From contig KL662191.1 in NCBI GenBank assembly GCA_000733415.1, positions 1,811,029-1,875,028 on the forward strand: a DNA stretch of 64,000 bases, given 5' to 3'. Below are positions 16,985 to 25,401 of this stretch, piece after piece. Position 1 is the first letter of the stretch, and each line of letters starts with the position of its first letter. This stretch comes from [Leptolyngbya] sp. JSC-1. GTDB taxonomy: Bacteria > Cyanobacteriota > Cyanobacteriia > Elainellales > Elainellaceae. Below the pieces are notes generated by a model. It made no database searches and had not been told where the DNA came from. It worked only from the letters and a program-made list of their open reading frames with translations. The translations under genes and the position numbers were made by a program.

Positions 16985-17632
16985 TCAGCGACGGCGGGCT
17001 TGCAGCTTGCGGTACACCTCACGGATGTCTACCTGGTGATGGGCCAGAGCTACCATCGTGTGATAGAGCAGGTCAGCGACTTCGCCAGCAATTGCGTCTT
17101 TATCATCGTCTTTGAACGCCATTACCACCTCTGCCGACTCTTCGCCGATTTTTTTCAGAATTTTGTTGTCGCCACCCTCGAATAACTTGCAGGTGTAGGA
17201 GTCTGGGTTGGGATGATCGCGGCGGTCGCAAATTACCTCAAACACCTGAGACAGTGTATCGGCTGGGGGAGCCTTGATCGACCCCTCGATTTGGTGGAAG
17301 CAGCTTCGTTCGCCGGTGTGGCAGGCAATGTCGCCAATTTGCTCGACGGTGACTAGAATCGCGTCGCTGTCGCAGTCATAGCGCATGGATTTGACCTGCT
17401 GCAAATGCCCCGAAGTTGCACCCTTATGCCAAAATTCTTGCCGCGAGCGGCTCCAAAACCAGGTTTCGCCGGTCTCCAGGGTTTTCTGGAGTGATTCCTG
17501 ATTCATCCAGGCCATCATCAGCACCGTCCCATCTAAGTAGTCCTGAACAATGGCAGGCACCAAACCCTGTTCGTTGTAACGGATTTGCTCGACTGGAATG
17601 GCAGACTGGAAGGTTACAGCAGGAGTAGACAT
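16985..17632 (-). CDS. hisIE: Bifunctional HisIE: phosphoribosyl-AMP cyclohydrolase / phosphoribosyl-ATP pyrophosphatase
   Basis: Catalyses the second and third steps of histidine synthesis. The N-terminal HisI domain (about 10-125) has [20 protein letters not shown] and DCDSDAILV with the zinc cysteines in [11 protein letters not shown]. The C-terminal HisE domain (about 130-215) has [20 protein letters not shown] and [12 protein letters not shown]. Length, 215 residues, fits cyanobacterial fusions. The start is set to the ATG at 17632; an in-frame TTG lies nine bases upstream. His genes are scattered in cyanobacteria, so standing alone is normal. Repeats of GGGTTT(C/T)AACG lie just upstream. 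Confidence 0.96.
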   Translation of the reverse strand: MSTPAVTFQSAIPVEQIRYNEQGLVPAIVQDYLDGTVLMMAWMNQESLQKTLETGETWFWSRSRQEFWHKGATSGHLQQVKSMRYDCDSDAILVTVEQIGDIACHTGERSCFHQIEGSIKAPPADTLSQVFEVICDRRDHPNPDSYTCKLFEGGDNKILKKIGEESAEVVMAFKDDDKDAIAGEVADLLYHTMVALAHHQVDIREVYRKLQARRR

Positions 17633-17645
17633 AGTTTTCAATGGG

Positions 17646-17682
17646 TTTCAACGGTTTTAACGGGTTTTAACGGGTTTCAACG
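17646..17682. repeat. 10-bp tandem repeat upstream of hisIE
   Basis: About four units of GGTTTTAACG / GGTTTCAACG lie immediately before the hisIE start, within its likely leader. Confidence 0.8.
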
Positions 17683-17865
17683 TCTTGTAATAGCAGGTAT
17701 TTTCATTATCGATGAAGGCACGACCGAGATAATCAATCGCTTCACTGGATCAGAGGGTCGATTAGGGCACTGCCGATTTAGGATAAGTAGAAGTGAGTCA
17801 ATCAAGTCATCAATCGCTGTGACTTTGGATCGATAGTCGGTTGAAGCGTATAAGAGGAGAGAATT

Positions 17866-19164
17866 TTGGTTACTACGCCCCTTAAGACTACAAAATCAGA
17901 AGAAATCTTTGCAGCCGCTCAAAAGCTGATGCCCGGTGGGGTTAGCTCTCCGGTACGGGCCTTCAAATCCGTGGGTGGGCAGCCGATTGTGTTTGACCAT
18001 GTCAAGGGTGCCTATATCTGGGATGTGGACGGCAATCAGTATATTGATTACGTCGGCACCTGGGGACCGGCCATCTGCGGCCATGCCCATCCAGAGGTGT
18101 TGGCAGCTCTGCGGGACGCACTCGAAAAGGGTACCAGCTTTGGCGCACCCTGCTATTTGGAAAACGTGCTGGCAGAAATGGTAATCGACGCTGTTCCCAG
18201 CATTGAAATGGTGCGGTTTGTCAACTCTGGTACTGAAGCCTGTATGGGTGTGCTGCGGCTGATGCGAGCCTTTACCGGACGCGACAAGCTGATCAAGTTT
18301 GAAGGCTGCTACCACGGCCATGCCGATATGTTTCTGGTAAAAGCCGGTTCCGGGGTGGCGACGCTGGGCTTACCCGATTCCCCTGGTGTGCCCAAATCCA
18401 CCACAGCCAACACCCTGACCGCCCCCTACAACGATCTAGACGCCGTCAAGCAGTTGTTTGAAGAAAATCCGGACCAAATCGCGGGCGTGATCCTAGAACC
18501 CGTCGTCGGCAATGCCGGATTCATTCCACCCGATGCTGGTTTTCTAGAAGGACTGCGCCTTTTGACCCAAGAGCATGGTGCGCTGCTAGTATTCGACGAA
18601 GTGATGACCGGCTTCCGGATTGCCTACGGCGGCGCGCAAGAGAAATTTGGCATCACGCCGGATCTGACCACGCTAGGCAAAATCATCGGCGGCGGTTTGC
18701 CGGTCGGGGCCTATGGCGGACGCAAGGAGATTATGCAGCTCGTGGCTCCTGCCGGTCCAATGTATCAGGCGGGCACACTTTCCGGGAATCCCCTCGCTAT
18801 GACGGCTGGGATCAAAACCCTAGAGCTATTGCAGCGTCCGGGCACCTATGAGCAGCTCGACCGGATTACCAAAAAACTGTCGGATGGCCTGCTGCAAATC
18901 GCTCAAGAAACCGGCCACGCCGCCTGCGGTGGGCAAATCAGCGGCATGTTTGGCTTCTTCTTTACCGAAGGCCCGGTTCACAACTACGAAGACGCCAAAA
19001 AATCCGACACCGCCAAGTTCGGACGCTTCCATCGCGGCATGCTAGAGCACGGCATCTATCTTGCCCCCTCCCAGTTTGAGGCTGGATTCACCTCCCTCGC
19101 CCACACCGACGAGGACATTGACCGCACCCTAGAAGCCGCTAGAGCCGTAATGGCAAGCCTTTAA
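17866..19164 (+). CDS. hemL: Glutamate-1-semialdehyde 2,1-aminomutase
   Basis: Converts glutamate-1-semialdehyde to 5-aminolevulinate, the committed tetrapyrrole precursor for chlorophyll, haem and bilins. The 432-residue PLP enzyme shows the N-terminal [18 protein letters not shown], the cofactor loop [23 protein letters not shown] and the PLP lysine in [18 protein letters not shown]. It starts with TTG at 17866, after GAGGAG at proper spacing; no in-frame ATG competes. It faces hisIE head to head over about 230 bp. A terminator hairpin follows. Confidence 0.97.
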   Translation: MVTTPLKTTKSEEIFAAAQKLMPGGVSSPVRAFKSVGGQPIVFDHVKGAYIWDVDGNQYIDYVGTWGPAICGHAHPEVLAALRDALEKGTSFGAPCYLENVLAEMVIDAVPSIEMVRFVNSGTEACMGVLRLMRAFTGRDKLIKFEGCYHGHADMFLVKAGSGVATLGLPDSPGVPKSTTANTLTAPYNDLDAVKQLFEENPDQIAGVILEPVVGNAGFIPPDAGFLEGLRLLTQEHGALLVFDEVMTGFRIAYGGAQEKFGITPDLTTLGKIIGGGLPVGAYGGRKEIMQLVAPAGPMYQAGTLSGNPLAMTAGIKTLELLQRPGTYEQLDRITKKLSDGLLQIAQETGHAACGGQISGMFGFFFTEGPVHNYEDAKKSDTAKFGRFHRGMLEHGIYLAPSQFEAGFTSLAHTDEDIDRTLEAARAVMASL

Positions 19165-19203
19165 GCTTAAAGGCTAAACAACAACGAAAACAATGTGAAC
19201 GAT

Positions 19204-19236
19204 GTCCTCTCTCAGGTGAGGACTATTTTTTGTTTT
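19204..19236 (+). terminator. Rho-independent terminator of hemL
   Basis: GTCCTC and GAGGAC pair around an eight-base loop and are followed by TATTTTTTG, 40 bp after the hemL stop. Confidence 0.8.
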
Positions 19237-19290
19237 GAGGATTCTCAGATTTGGATCTTTTTGGAGCTTTAAAGTAGTATCGGTTCACTT

Positions 19291-19327
19291 GTACTAATTT
19301 TGGGCTGTACTAATTTTGGGCTGTACT
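19291..19327. repeat. 16-bp direct repeat, 2.3 copies
   Basis: GTACTAATTTTGGGCT occurs at 19291-19306 and 19307-19322, then begins again. It lies between hemL and the Uma2-type gene. Confidence 0.9.
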
Positions 19328-19460
19328 CGTGAATTCGGACCCATCAATCACCGCGTCGGTCACTTGGCTGATCAGTCCCTTGGCTAATGAGGATATATGA
19401 CTAAAAGAACCAATAATAAGCAGTGTAAATCTTACAGTATCAACGTGATTCAAGGCCAAA

Positions 19461-20033
19461 TTACTGGTTTTGCCTAAACTCTCTAACTGCTTGAGGTCGG
19501 GACTCAATCGCTGCGCACTGAGCCAGTCGTTCAAGATTGATACCCTTAACGAATTGGCTTTTGTTTGCTTTTTGGTAGTTCGTTAGAACCAATTGATAGA
19601 CACTGATCTCACCATCTTCCCAAAACCAGACCTCTTGAACTCCTAATGCCTTGTATCGCTTAAGTTTGTCGGGTCCACCGCTGGTGATGATAACTTCTAT
19701 TGCCAAGTCTGGAATTGATTTCCTTACACCAAAACAATAGGACTCATCTGCTTGAGCCGAAGCTACCGCTTCCTTTTCTTGAGAGAACGAACCCGTGGCA
19801 ACAAACTCCATTCCCTGATTGAGCATGAAATCTTCGAGTAGATAACCAATATTGCCTTTCACAATTTCATGTTCTGGTGCAGTAGACAAAATCTCTAGCT
19901 CTCCCTCGTAGTAGAACAGGCGAACTCCAGGTGAGCCAGCGAAACCACTTTGAATCGCCTTAAAACTCTCCCAACTCACACCAGTTTGGATAAATCGCTG
20001 TTCAGCGGGTTTGCCTAGAAGCTGGGTCATCAT
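19461..20033 (-). CDS. Uma2-family endonuclease-like protein
   Basis: A 190-residue protein of the Uma2 (DUF820) family, very numerous in cyanobacteria and built on a PD-(D/E)XK nuclease fold. Visible marks are the N-terminal VSWESFKAIQ, GVRLFYYEGELEILS, the core IPDLAIEVIITSGG and ERYKALGVQEVWFW-type KRYKALGVQEVWFWEDG. The start is taken at the ATG at 20033 with GAGGG upstream, not the TTG at 20051. Biological role of this family is unsettled. The gene stands alone between repeats, as Uma2 genes often do. A second member lies at 26201. Confidence 0.88.
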   Translation of the reverse strand: MMTQLLGKPAEQRFIQTGVSWESFKAIQSGFAGSPGVRLFYYEGELEILSTAPEHEIVKGNIGYLLEDFMLNQGMEFVATGSFSQEKEAVASAQADESYCFGVRKSIPDLAIEVIITSGGPDKLKRYKALGVQEVWFWEDGEISVYQLVLTNYQKANKSQFVKGINLERLAQCAAIESRPQAVREFRQNQ

Positions 20034-20117
20034 GGTTGCCCTCTGCTGCAATCGTCTGCCTATGATCCACGATACGATACACTCAATCTAACTGTCACAC
20101 TATATCTGTCACACTAT

Positions 20118-20143
20118 GCCTGTGAACGGGGGCGTTCACAGGC
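20118..20143. repeat. Perfect 11-bp inverted repeat with GGGG loop
   Basis: GCCTGTGAACG-GGGG-CGTTCACAGGC. It lies about 85 bp upstream of the Uma2-type gene start and has no T-run after it, so operator or cruciform are as likely as terminator. Confidence 0.9.
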
Positions 20144-20347
20144 CGCTAGCAGCTTTATTCCTTATTCCTTCTGCAATGCTGTCACTCCTGGATCCTAAAG
20201 CACTGCTGCTTAGACGTAGACAGATAATATTCAAACCACTGCCACAACCCAGAATGCAAGCTGCCCAACAGGAAAGGACTAGAAGCAATACAAATTTGAG
20301 TTCTAGGTCTTGAGTCTTCAGTTGATTTCCGCTCGATTTCAATTCAA

Positions 20348-20401
20348 AACTCAAAACTTAGAACTCAAAACTTAGAACTCAAAACTTAGAACTCAAAACT
20401 T
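20348..20401. repeat. 14-bp tandem repeat, about 3.9 copies
   Basis: AACTCAAAACTTAG at 20348-20361, 20362-20375 and 20376-20389, with a partial copy to 20401. It abuts the 3' end of the metallothionein gene. Confidence 0.92.
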
Positions 20402-20403
20402 TT

Positions 20404-20568
20404 TTAGCATCCACATCCCGTGTGGCCACAGCCATGCTGACCGTTCTGATGGCCGTCGGCACAGGCTTGGCTGCAATAGTATTTGCCTTCTTTTTCTACA
20501 GCCTGGTCTACGGAAACGACGCAAAGGCAAGGCTCACAGGCGCATTTCATTTGAGTAACGGTTGTCAT
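20404..20568 (-). CDS. smtA: Bacterial metallothionein SmtA
   Basis: A 54-residue zinc/cadmium-binding metallothionein (BmtA/SmtA family). Nine cysteines are placed as in Synechococcus SmtA: the zinc-finger-like half MKCACEPCLCVV and YYCSQACADGH, then the tail HGCGHTGCGC. The histidines at 40, 45 and 49 correspond to the region where SmtA uses His ligands. ATG at 20568 follows AGGAGA. The gene is too short for usual length filters. A 12-2-12 inverted repeat of the SmtB operator type lies 37 bp upstream, so zinc-responsive derepression is likely. The candidate repressor gene is at 42513-42893. Confidence 0.96.
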   Translation of the reverse strand: MTTVTQMKCACEPCLCVVSVDQAVEKEGKYYCSQACADGHQNGQHGCGHTGCGC

Positions 20569-20604
20569 TAGTTTTCTCCTAGGTCGCTTTCACATTATTA
20601 GAAT

Positions 20605-20630
20605 AACATCTGAACAGATATTCAGATATT
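20605..20630. promoter_or_regulatory. SmtB-type 12-2-12 operator upstream of smtA
   Basis: AACATCTGAACA-GA-TATTCAGATATT: the two 12-base arms match at 10 of 12 positions as an inverted repeat, with core CTGAACAGATATTCAG. ArsR/SmtB-family repressors bind exactly this kind of hyphenated repeat, and TGAACA-N2-TATTCA-like cores occur before smtA of Synechococcus. It ends 37 bp before the smtA start. Binding is inferred. Confidence 0.85.
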
Positions 20631-20692
20631 GTTGTAAGTAAATCTTTAAAATCCAGATGGCTAAAAGCTGACGGCATAGCAGGCCAAATACA

Positions 20693-20844
20693 GTGTTTTT
20701 CACTCATGTGGGGGTGTGGGGGTGTGGGGGTGTGGGGGTGTGGGGGTGTGGGAGTGTGGGAGTGTGGGAGTGTGGGAGTGTGGGAGTGTGGGGGCACTAC
20801 CCCTGTCCCCCGTTTTTCGTACTTCACTAGCCTGAAAAAGGCTG
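20693..20844. repeat. Dispersed repeat, long copy with GTGTGGGG expansion
   Basis: Same flanks as the copy at 10966-11053, but the centre holds about ten 8-bp units, GTGTGGGG in the left half and GTGTGGGA in the right half. It sits between the smtA promoter and the TetR gene. The copy-number difference points to slippage. Confidence 0.9.
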
Positions 20845-21038
20845 TGATTTGGCCTAATTATTTGGCCTAATTATTTAGCCAACAGTTCTGCCTATTCCCT
20901 CTTGCACTCTTCAAAAAATAGTTATAAAATAACGATTGTTCGATATAAATAAATTCTGCCCCTGCTTGAGAAGTATGAAATGACACGCGCAAGCGTCATC
21001 ATTGAAGGAGGTGAGAACCCGCCTAATCACATCGCATC

Positions 21039-21632
21039 ATGCCCAAAATCGTTGACCACGAACAATACCGTAAAGACCTGATTGCCAAATCCTTTGATTT
21101 GTTTGCTGAAAAGGGGTACGCCATTACCATGCGGCAGATTGCCCAAGGCTTGGGGGTGTCTACGGGCACGCTGTATCACTATTTCCCCAGTAAGGAAGCG
21201 TTGTTTGAGCAGTTGGTGATTCAGCAGGCCAACCAGGACCTGTTGCAAGTTGCCGATGAACTCAAGCAAGCCAACACCTTGACCGAACGGATTGAAGCCG
21301 CGTTTCTCTACCTGGAGAAGAACCAGGACTACTTCTTTAAGCAAATGATGATCTGGATGGATTTCAGTCAGCACCAAAATCGCGAAGGCAAAGAATGTAG
21401 TGAAGTGCTGCGACAGGTAGAGGAAAACATCTATGCCGCCATTGTTGACCTGCTAGGAATTGACGATCCCGATCTGCTGCATTTCATTTGTGCCCTGGTC
21501 GATGGGCTGATTATTGGTCAAATCTACGGCACTCCAACTTCAATTTCTCGCCAGGGCAAGCTTTTAGCCAAGATGGTGACGGCTTATTTGAAAGAAGACA
21601 GGAGACAGGAGTTAGAGGACAGTAACCATTGA
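21039..21632 (+). CDS. TetR/AcrR-family regulator
   Basis: A 197-residue repressor. The N-terminal helix-turn-helix reads TMRQIAQGLGVSTGTLYHYF (about 30-49); the rest is the helical ligand and dimer domain. It precedes, on the same strand, the DevBCA-like efflux operon beginning at 21894 and so probably controls it. An AT-rich region with AACGATTGTTCGATAT lies about 110 bp upstream and could hold its operator. The ligand is unknown. Confidence 0.9.
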   Translation: MPKIVDHEQYRKDLIAKSFDLFAEKGYAITMRQIAQGLGVSTGTLYHYFPSKEALFEQLVIQQANQDLLQVADELKQANTLTERIEAAFLYLEKNQDYFFKQMMIWMDFSQHQNREGKECSEVLRQVEENIYAAIVDLLGIDDPDLLHFICALVDGLIIGQIYGTPTSISRQGKLLAKMVTAYLKEDRRQELEDSNH

Positions 21633-21893
21633 TTTTTTGACCACGAATGACCAATGACTCAATGATTAATGACCAATAACCAATAACAGCCACAGCTTTC
21701 ATTCTTGTTATCTCTGTGGCTTGCCACTCGAAACGACCTGCATAAGTACGAGTCGAGGAATCACTAATGATGAACAAACTCACCCAAACAGCCCAACCTA
21801 TCCGGGAGCCTTAGCAGTTTTGCCGTAAAACCTGAGGAGAAACCCTAGCTGAGGCTGGGTTCTGATATTACTCTTCTCCTTAAATCGACGGTT

Positions 21894-22181
21894 ATGAAAT
21901 CACAATGGCAACGCTACCGGGAACTGGAATTGATCTCCGGTCCGCTCCTGCAACTCCAGCAAGCCCCCTCCGGTTCTGCCCCTCGCTCTTGGCTACAAAA
22001 CCTCTGGACTGCGATTGATCTGGCCCTGTTCCGCAACCTAGAGGCGCGCGTCTGGCAAAGTGCCGACCCAAAAACCGGCCAAGTTCGCTGGCATCTGTAC
22101 AATCCTGAAACCGGCAAAACTCAGCATCTCAACTCGGATGCAGAAGTGCGCCACTGGCTAGAGCAGATATTTCGTGATTAA
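21894..22181 (+). CDS. Small conserved-looking protein before devB
   Basis: A 95-residue soluble protein (ELELISGPLLQLQQ, then LFRNLEARVWQSADPKTGQ and NPETGKTQHLNSDAEVRHWLEQ). No signal or membrane helix. It lies 24 bp before devB, so it is probably the first gene of the exporter operon. I know no function. The second half looks like a small beta module followed by a helix. Confidence 0.65.
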   Translation: MKSQWQRYRELELISGPLLQLQQAPSGSAPRSWLQNLWTAIDLALFRNLEARVWQSADPKTGQVRWHLYNPETGKTQHLNSDAEVRHWLEQIFRD

Positions 22182-22205
22182 CTCCAACCTACAAAACCTT
22201 TGCTT

Positions 22206-23513
22206 ATGAGCCTGCAAAGTCTACCCAAACGCTCGTGGATAATTGGCCTCTCGATTGCCGCAACGGTACTCACGGGCGGCCTGTTGCTGATGACCTTCTC
22301 CCAGTTCAGTGCCCAAACCCCGACAGAATCGGTTCCGACTGCACCCAGCCCTCGTAAAGTGGGAGCCTTGGGGCGGCTAGAGCCAGAAGCCAAGGTGATT
22401 AAACTCTCTGCCCCAATAGCCCTCGATGGCGATCGGGTGGCGCAGCTCCTGGTCAACGAAGGCGACCGAGTTACCGCCGGACAGGTGATTGCGATTCTCG
22501 ATTCTCGGGATCGGTTAGCGGATGCCCTACGGCAGGCCGAGCAGCAAGTGGCTGTGGCCCAAGCCAGATTGGCTCAAGTTCAGGCCGGAGCTAAAACCGG
22601 AGAAATCCAGGCTCAGCAAGCCACGATTGGCCGCCTCCAGGCTGAATTGACTGGCACCCAAGCCACCCAGACCGCCGAAATTGCCCGCTGGCAAGCTGAA
22701 GTCCGCACCGCTCAAGCCGAATTCGACCGCTTTCGTCAGTTGTTTGAACAGGGGGCCATCGCTGCCTCTGACCTAGACAGCAAACGCTTAGCGCTCGAAA
22801 CTGCCCAGGCCCAGCTCAATCAGGCCCAAGCTGAGCAAACCCGCACCCGCGAGTCGCTGCAAGCCGAGATCCGCCAAGCCCAGGCCACCCTGGACCAAAT
22901 CGCCGAAGTGCGCCCGGTTGATGTACAGGCGGCCCAAACCGAGGTGAAGGAAGCAATTGCGGCAGCAGCACGAGCCAAAACCGACCTGGAGCAAGCCTAT
23001 ATTCGTGCTCCAATCGATGCTCAGATTCTCAAAATCCAGGCGCGGGCGGGCGAAAAAATCGGAGATGCCGGGATTGTGGAACTGGCCCAAACCAATCAAA
23101 TGGTGGCGGTGGCCGAAGTCTACCAGTCGGATATTGGCAAGGTGCAAATCGGTCAGCCGGCAGTGGTGACTGGTTCTAGCTTCGCAGGTGAGCTGCGGGG
23201 TACCGTCTCCCAGATTGGCCTGCAGGTGTCGCGGCAAAATGTATTCAGCAACGAACCGGGCGAGAATCTGGATCGGCGGGTGGTGGAAGTTAAGATTCGC
23301 CTCAACCCAACCGATAGCCAAAAAGTAGCGGGTTTGACGAATCTACAAGTGCACACCGAAATTCTGGTTGGTCAACCCGAAATTGACCAGCCAGGACCCA
23401 TCCCATCCCCGAAGGCCGATGCCGCACTCCAACTTCAGGTAGCCCAATCCCATTCCGCTTGTTCAACCTTAAAGATAACGAACGCTCGATTTAAGCTAAA
23501 TCGAATTTGCTGA
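22206..23513 (+). CDS. devB: DevB-like membrane fusion protein (HlyD family)
   Basis: Periplasmic adaptor linking an ABC exporter to an outer-membrane channel. An N-terminal signal anchor (WIIGLSIAATVLTGGLLL), a biotinyl-lipoyl half (VAQLLVNEGDRVTAGQVIAIL), a long alanine/glutamine-rich coiled-coil hairpin (about 105-260) and the second lipoyl half (DLEQAYIRAPIDAQILKI) give the order expected for this family. The start is the ATG at 22206. The last 45 residues (after VGQPEIDQPG) look like an unconserved extension. It works with DevC and DevA downstream. DevBCA systems export glycolipids in heterocyst formers; substrate here is unknown. Confidence 0.9.
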   Translation: MSLQSLPKRSWIIGLSIAATVLTGGLLLMTFSQFSAQTPTESVPTAPSPRKVGALGRLEPEAKVIKLSAPIALDGDRVAQLLVNEGDRVTAGQVIAILDSRDRLADALRQAEQQVAVAQARLAQVQAGAKTGEIQAQQATIGRLQAELTGTQATQTAEIARWQAEVRTAQAEFDRFRQLFEQGAIAASDLDSKRLALETAQAQLNQAQAEQTRTRESLQAEIRQAQATLDQIAEVRPVDVQAAQTEVKEAIAAAARAKTDLEQAYIRAPIDAQILKIQARAGEKIGDAGIVELAQTNQMVAVAEVYQSDIGKVQIGQPAVVTGSSFAGELRGTVSQIGLQVSRQNVFSNEPGENLDRRVVEVKIRLNPTDSQKVAGLTNLQVHTEILVGQPEIDQPGPIPSPKADAALQLQVAQSHSACSTLKITNARFKLNRIC

Positions 23514-23548
23514 TTTTTTCCATAACGAACGATTGATATCCAGAGGTT

Positions 23549-23896
23549 ATGATGCTGCAACCGATCTATTTTCTGCTTTGCATTGTGGGCACAGTTCTGC
23601 CCTATTCGCAGGTTGGTTCGTTTCTGCTGCAAAACGGGTTGAATCTACCGCTCTTCGTCGAACAACTTTTTGCCACTCCAATCTCTAGCGCCTTTGGTCT
23701 CGATGTGGTGATTTCTGCCATCGTGCTGCTGATTTTTATCGTTGCCGAAGGTACCCGCCTCGGTATGAAACGCCTGTGGATCTACATTGCCAGCACCTTC
23801 TTGATTGGTGTCTCGCTTGGTCTTCCTCTGTTTTTACTGATGCGCCAACGTCAACTAGAGGCCACTGCCAACCCGACTAAATTGAACCCCCTTTGA
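23549..23896 (+). CDS. DUF2834 membrane protein
   Basis: A 115-residue protein with three hydrophobic segments (PIYFLLCIVGTVLPYSQV, a middle VVISAIVLLIFIVAEG and WIYIASTFLIGVSLGLPLFL). This matches DUF2834, small membrane proteins of unknown role. It sits inside the exporter operon, 35 bp after devB, which suggests a role in the exporter, though that is inference. Confidence 0.82.
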   Translation: MMLQPIYFLLCIVGTVLPYSQVGSFLLQNGLNLPLFVEQLFATPISSAFGLDVVISAIVLLIFIVAEGTRLGMKRLWIYIASTFLIGVSLGLPLFLLMRQRQLEATANPTKLNPL

Positions 23897-24123
23897 ATTC
23901 ATCCACAGCGCCTATGCGGTCAAGTCCCATGCGATCAATCGGTCCTTTGGTCTGGTTCCGCCTTTGTCGCCTCAAAATCTTTCCCTGGGTCAACTTTGCC
24001 ATTGCCAGTTGGCACCTGATCCGCACCTGCGGCAGCCCCTCCGAAGCTACCCGCTTCGCCATCGCTCTCGCCAAACTCGATCACCTAGGACTCATTTCCC
24101 TGCTCAACGACTGCCTCTGGTAA
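23893..24123 (+). CDS. Small basic protein overlapping DUF2834 stop
   Basis: A 76-residue frame whose first usable start (TTG at 23893) overlaps the TGA of the previous gene; an ATG at 23914 is the alternative. The sequence has tryptophan- and arginine-rich stretches (VWFRLCRLKIFPWVNFAIA), then a leucine-rich tail (AIALAKLDHLGLISLL) and no signal peptide. It fills a place in the operon between DUF2834 and devC. No family recognised, so it may be spurious. Confidence 0.35.
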   Translation: MNSSTAPMRSSPMRSIGPLVWFRLCRLKIFPWVNFAIASWHLIRTCGSPSEATRFAIALAKLDHLGLISLLNDCLW

Positions 24124-24193
24124 CGCCCCAACTCAAAACTACGCGCTCTGCGCAGGCTACGCCACCAAAACTCAACACTCAAAACTGACCAAA

Positions 24194-25345
24194 ATGTTGC
24201 GTAAAACTCCCGTCGCTTGGCTCCAGTTAATGAAAGAGAAGACCCGTCTGCTGGTTGCAATTGCCGGCATTGGGTTTGCCGATATGCTGATGTTCGTTCA
24301 GCTTGGCTTTCTCGATTCGCTCTACGATAGCGCCACGTTGCCCCACCGGGCACTGCAAGCCGATTTGGTGATCACCAACCCCCAGTTCAAAAGCCTAACT
24401 TCGGTGCAGAGTTTTTCCAGAGAGCGGCTGTATCAGGCTCAAAGTGATGACGATGTGGCCTCGGTCAGTTCGATTTACATTGGCATGGGCGATTGGAAAA
24501 ATCCCGAAACCAGACTTAAGCGCTCGATTCTGGTTTGGGGCGTGGAACCAACCTTGCCCAGCTTTGACCTGCCAGGATTAGCTGAGCGCACGGATAGCTT
24601 AAAGCAATTGAATCAGGTGTTGTTCGATCAGGCGGGTCGTCCAGAGTATGGACCGATTCCGGCTCTGTTGCAGCAAGGGCAGGATGATGCCGAACTAAAC
24701 CGCCAGACTGTGCAAGTAGCCGGACTGTTCACGATGGGGTCGTCGTTTGTAGCAGATGGCAACATCATTACCAGCGACTCTACATTCCTCAAGCTTTACC
24801 AGGATCGCCGCTCAGACCAGGTAGACATTGGCCTGATTCAACTCAAACCTGGTGTTGATCTTCAGCAGGTGCAAGCTCGCCTCGCTGCTGCTTTGCCGCC
24901 AGACGTGCGCGTCTTGACGGTGGAGGAATTCGCTGCCGTTGAAAAATACTATTGGGAGAGCCAGGGTACAATCGGGTTTATTTTTGGGATTGGCGTTGTG
25001 GTCGGTTTTATCGTCGGTACGGTGATTGTTTATCAGATTCTCTACACAGATGTTGCCAATCATTTACCCGAATACGCCACGCTGAAGGCAATGGGCTACA
25101 ACGACCGCTATCTGCTGACGATGCTGCTGCAAGAGGCGCTGCTGCTAGCCGCCTTTGGCTATATTCCTGGTTTCGCGGTTGCTGTGGGGCTATATCACCT
25201 CACTCATGCCATGACGCTTTTACCAATTGGAATGACCATGAGCCGCGCCGTTATTGTTTTTATTCTTACATTAATTATGTGTAGCGTATCCGGAGCCGTT
25301 GCATCTCAAAAACTACGCTCAGCCGATCCGGCAGATATTTTCTAA
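24194..25345 (+). CDS. devC: DevC-like ABC transporter permease
   Basis: A 383-residue MacB/FtsX-type permease: an N-terminal membrane helix (LLVAIAGIGFADMLMFVQLGF), a periplasmic domain of about 210 residues and three C-terminal helices with GFIVGTVIVYQILYTDV and HLPEYATLKAMGY, the coupling-loop signature of DevC. It forms the exporter with the DevA ATPase and the DevB adaptor. Cotranscribed with both neighbours. Confidence 0.93.
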   Translation: MLRKTPVAWLQLMKEKTRLLVAIAGIGFADMLMFVQLGFLDSLYDSATLPHRALQADLVITNPQFKSLTSVQSFSRERLYQAQSDDDVASVSSIYIGMGDWKNPETRLKRSILVWGVEPTLPSFDLPGLAERTDSLKQLNQVLFDQAGRPEYGPIPALLQQGQDDAELNRQTVQVAGLFTMGSSFVADGNIITSDSTFLKLYQDRRSDQVDIGLIQLKPGVDLQQVQARLAAALPPDVRVLTVEEFAAVEKYYWESQGTIGFIFGIGVVVGFIVGTVIVYQILYTDVANHLPEYATLKAMGYNDRYLLTMLLQEALLLAAFGYIPGFAVAVGLYHLTHAMTLLPIGMTMSRAVIVFILTLIMCSVSGAVASQKLRSADPADIF

Positions 25346-25401
25346 CAAACTTGATTAACTGCAATCGTCAACTAACGTCACTCAATAGATAATAAATCGT
25401 T

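Larger units (their letters stand above)
20034..20403. other. Intergenic, 370 bp, rich in repeats
   Basis: Holds the direct repeat CTGTCACACTAT twice (about 20090-20116), a perfect eleven-base inverted repeat at 20118-20143, and a 14-bp tandem repeat at 20348-20401. No gene found on either strand. Confidence 0.6.
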
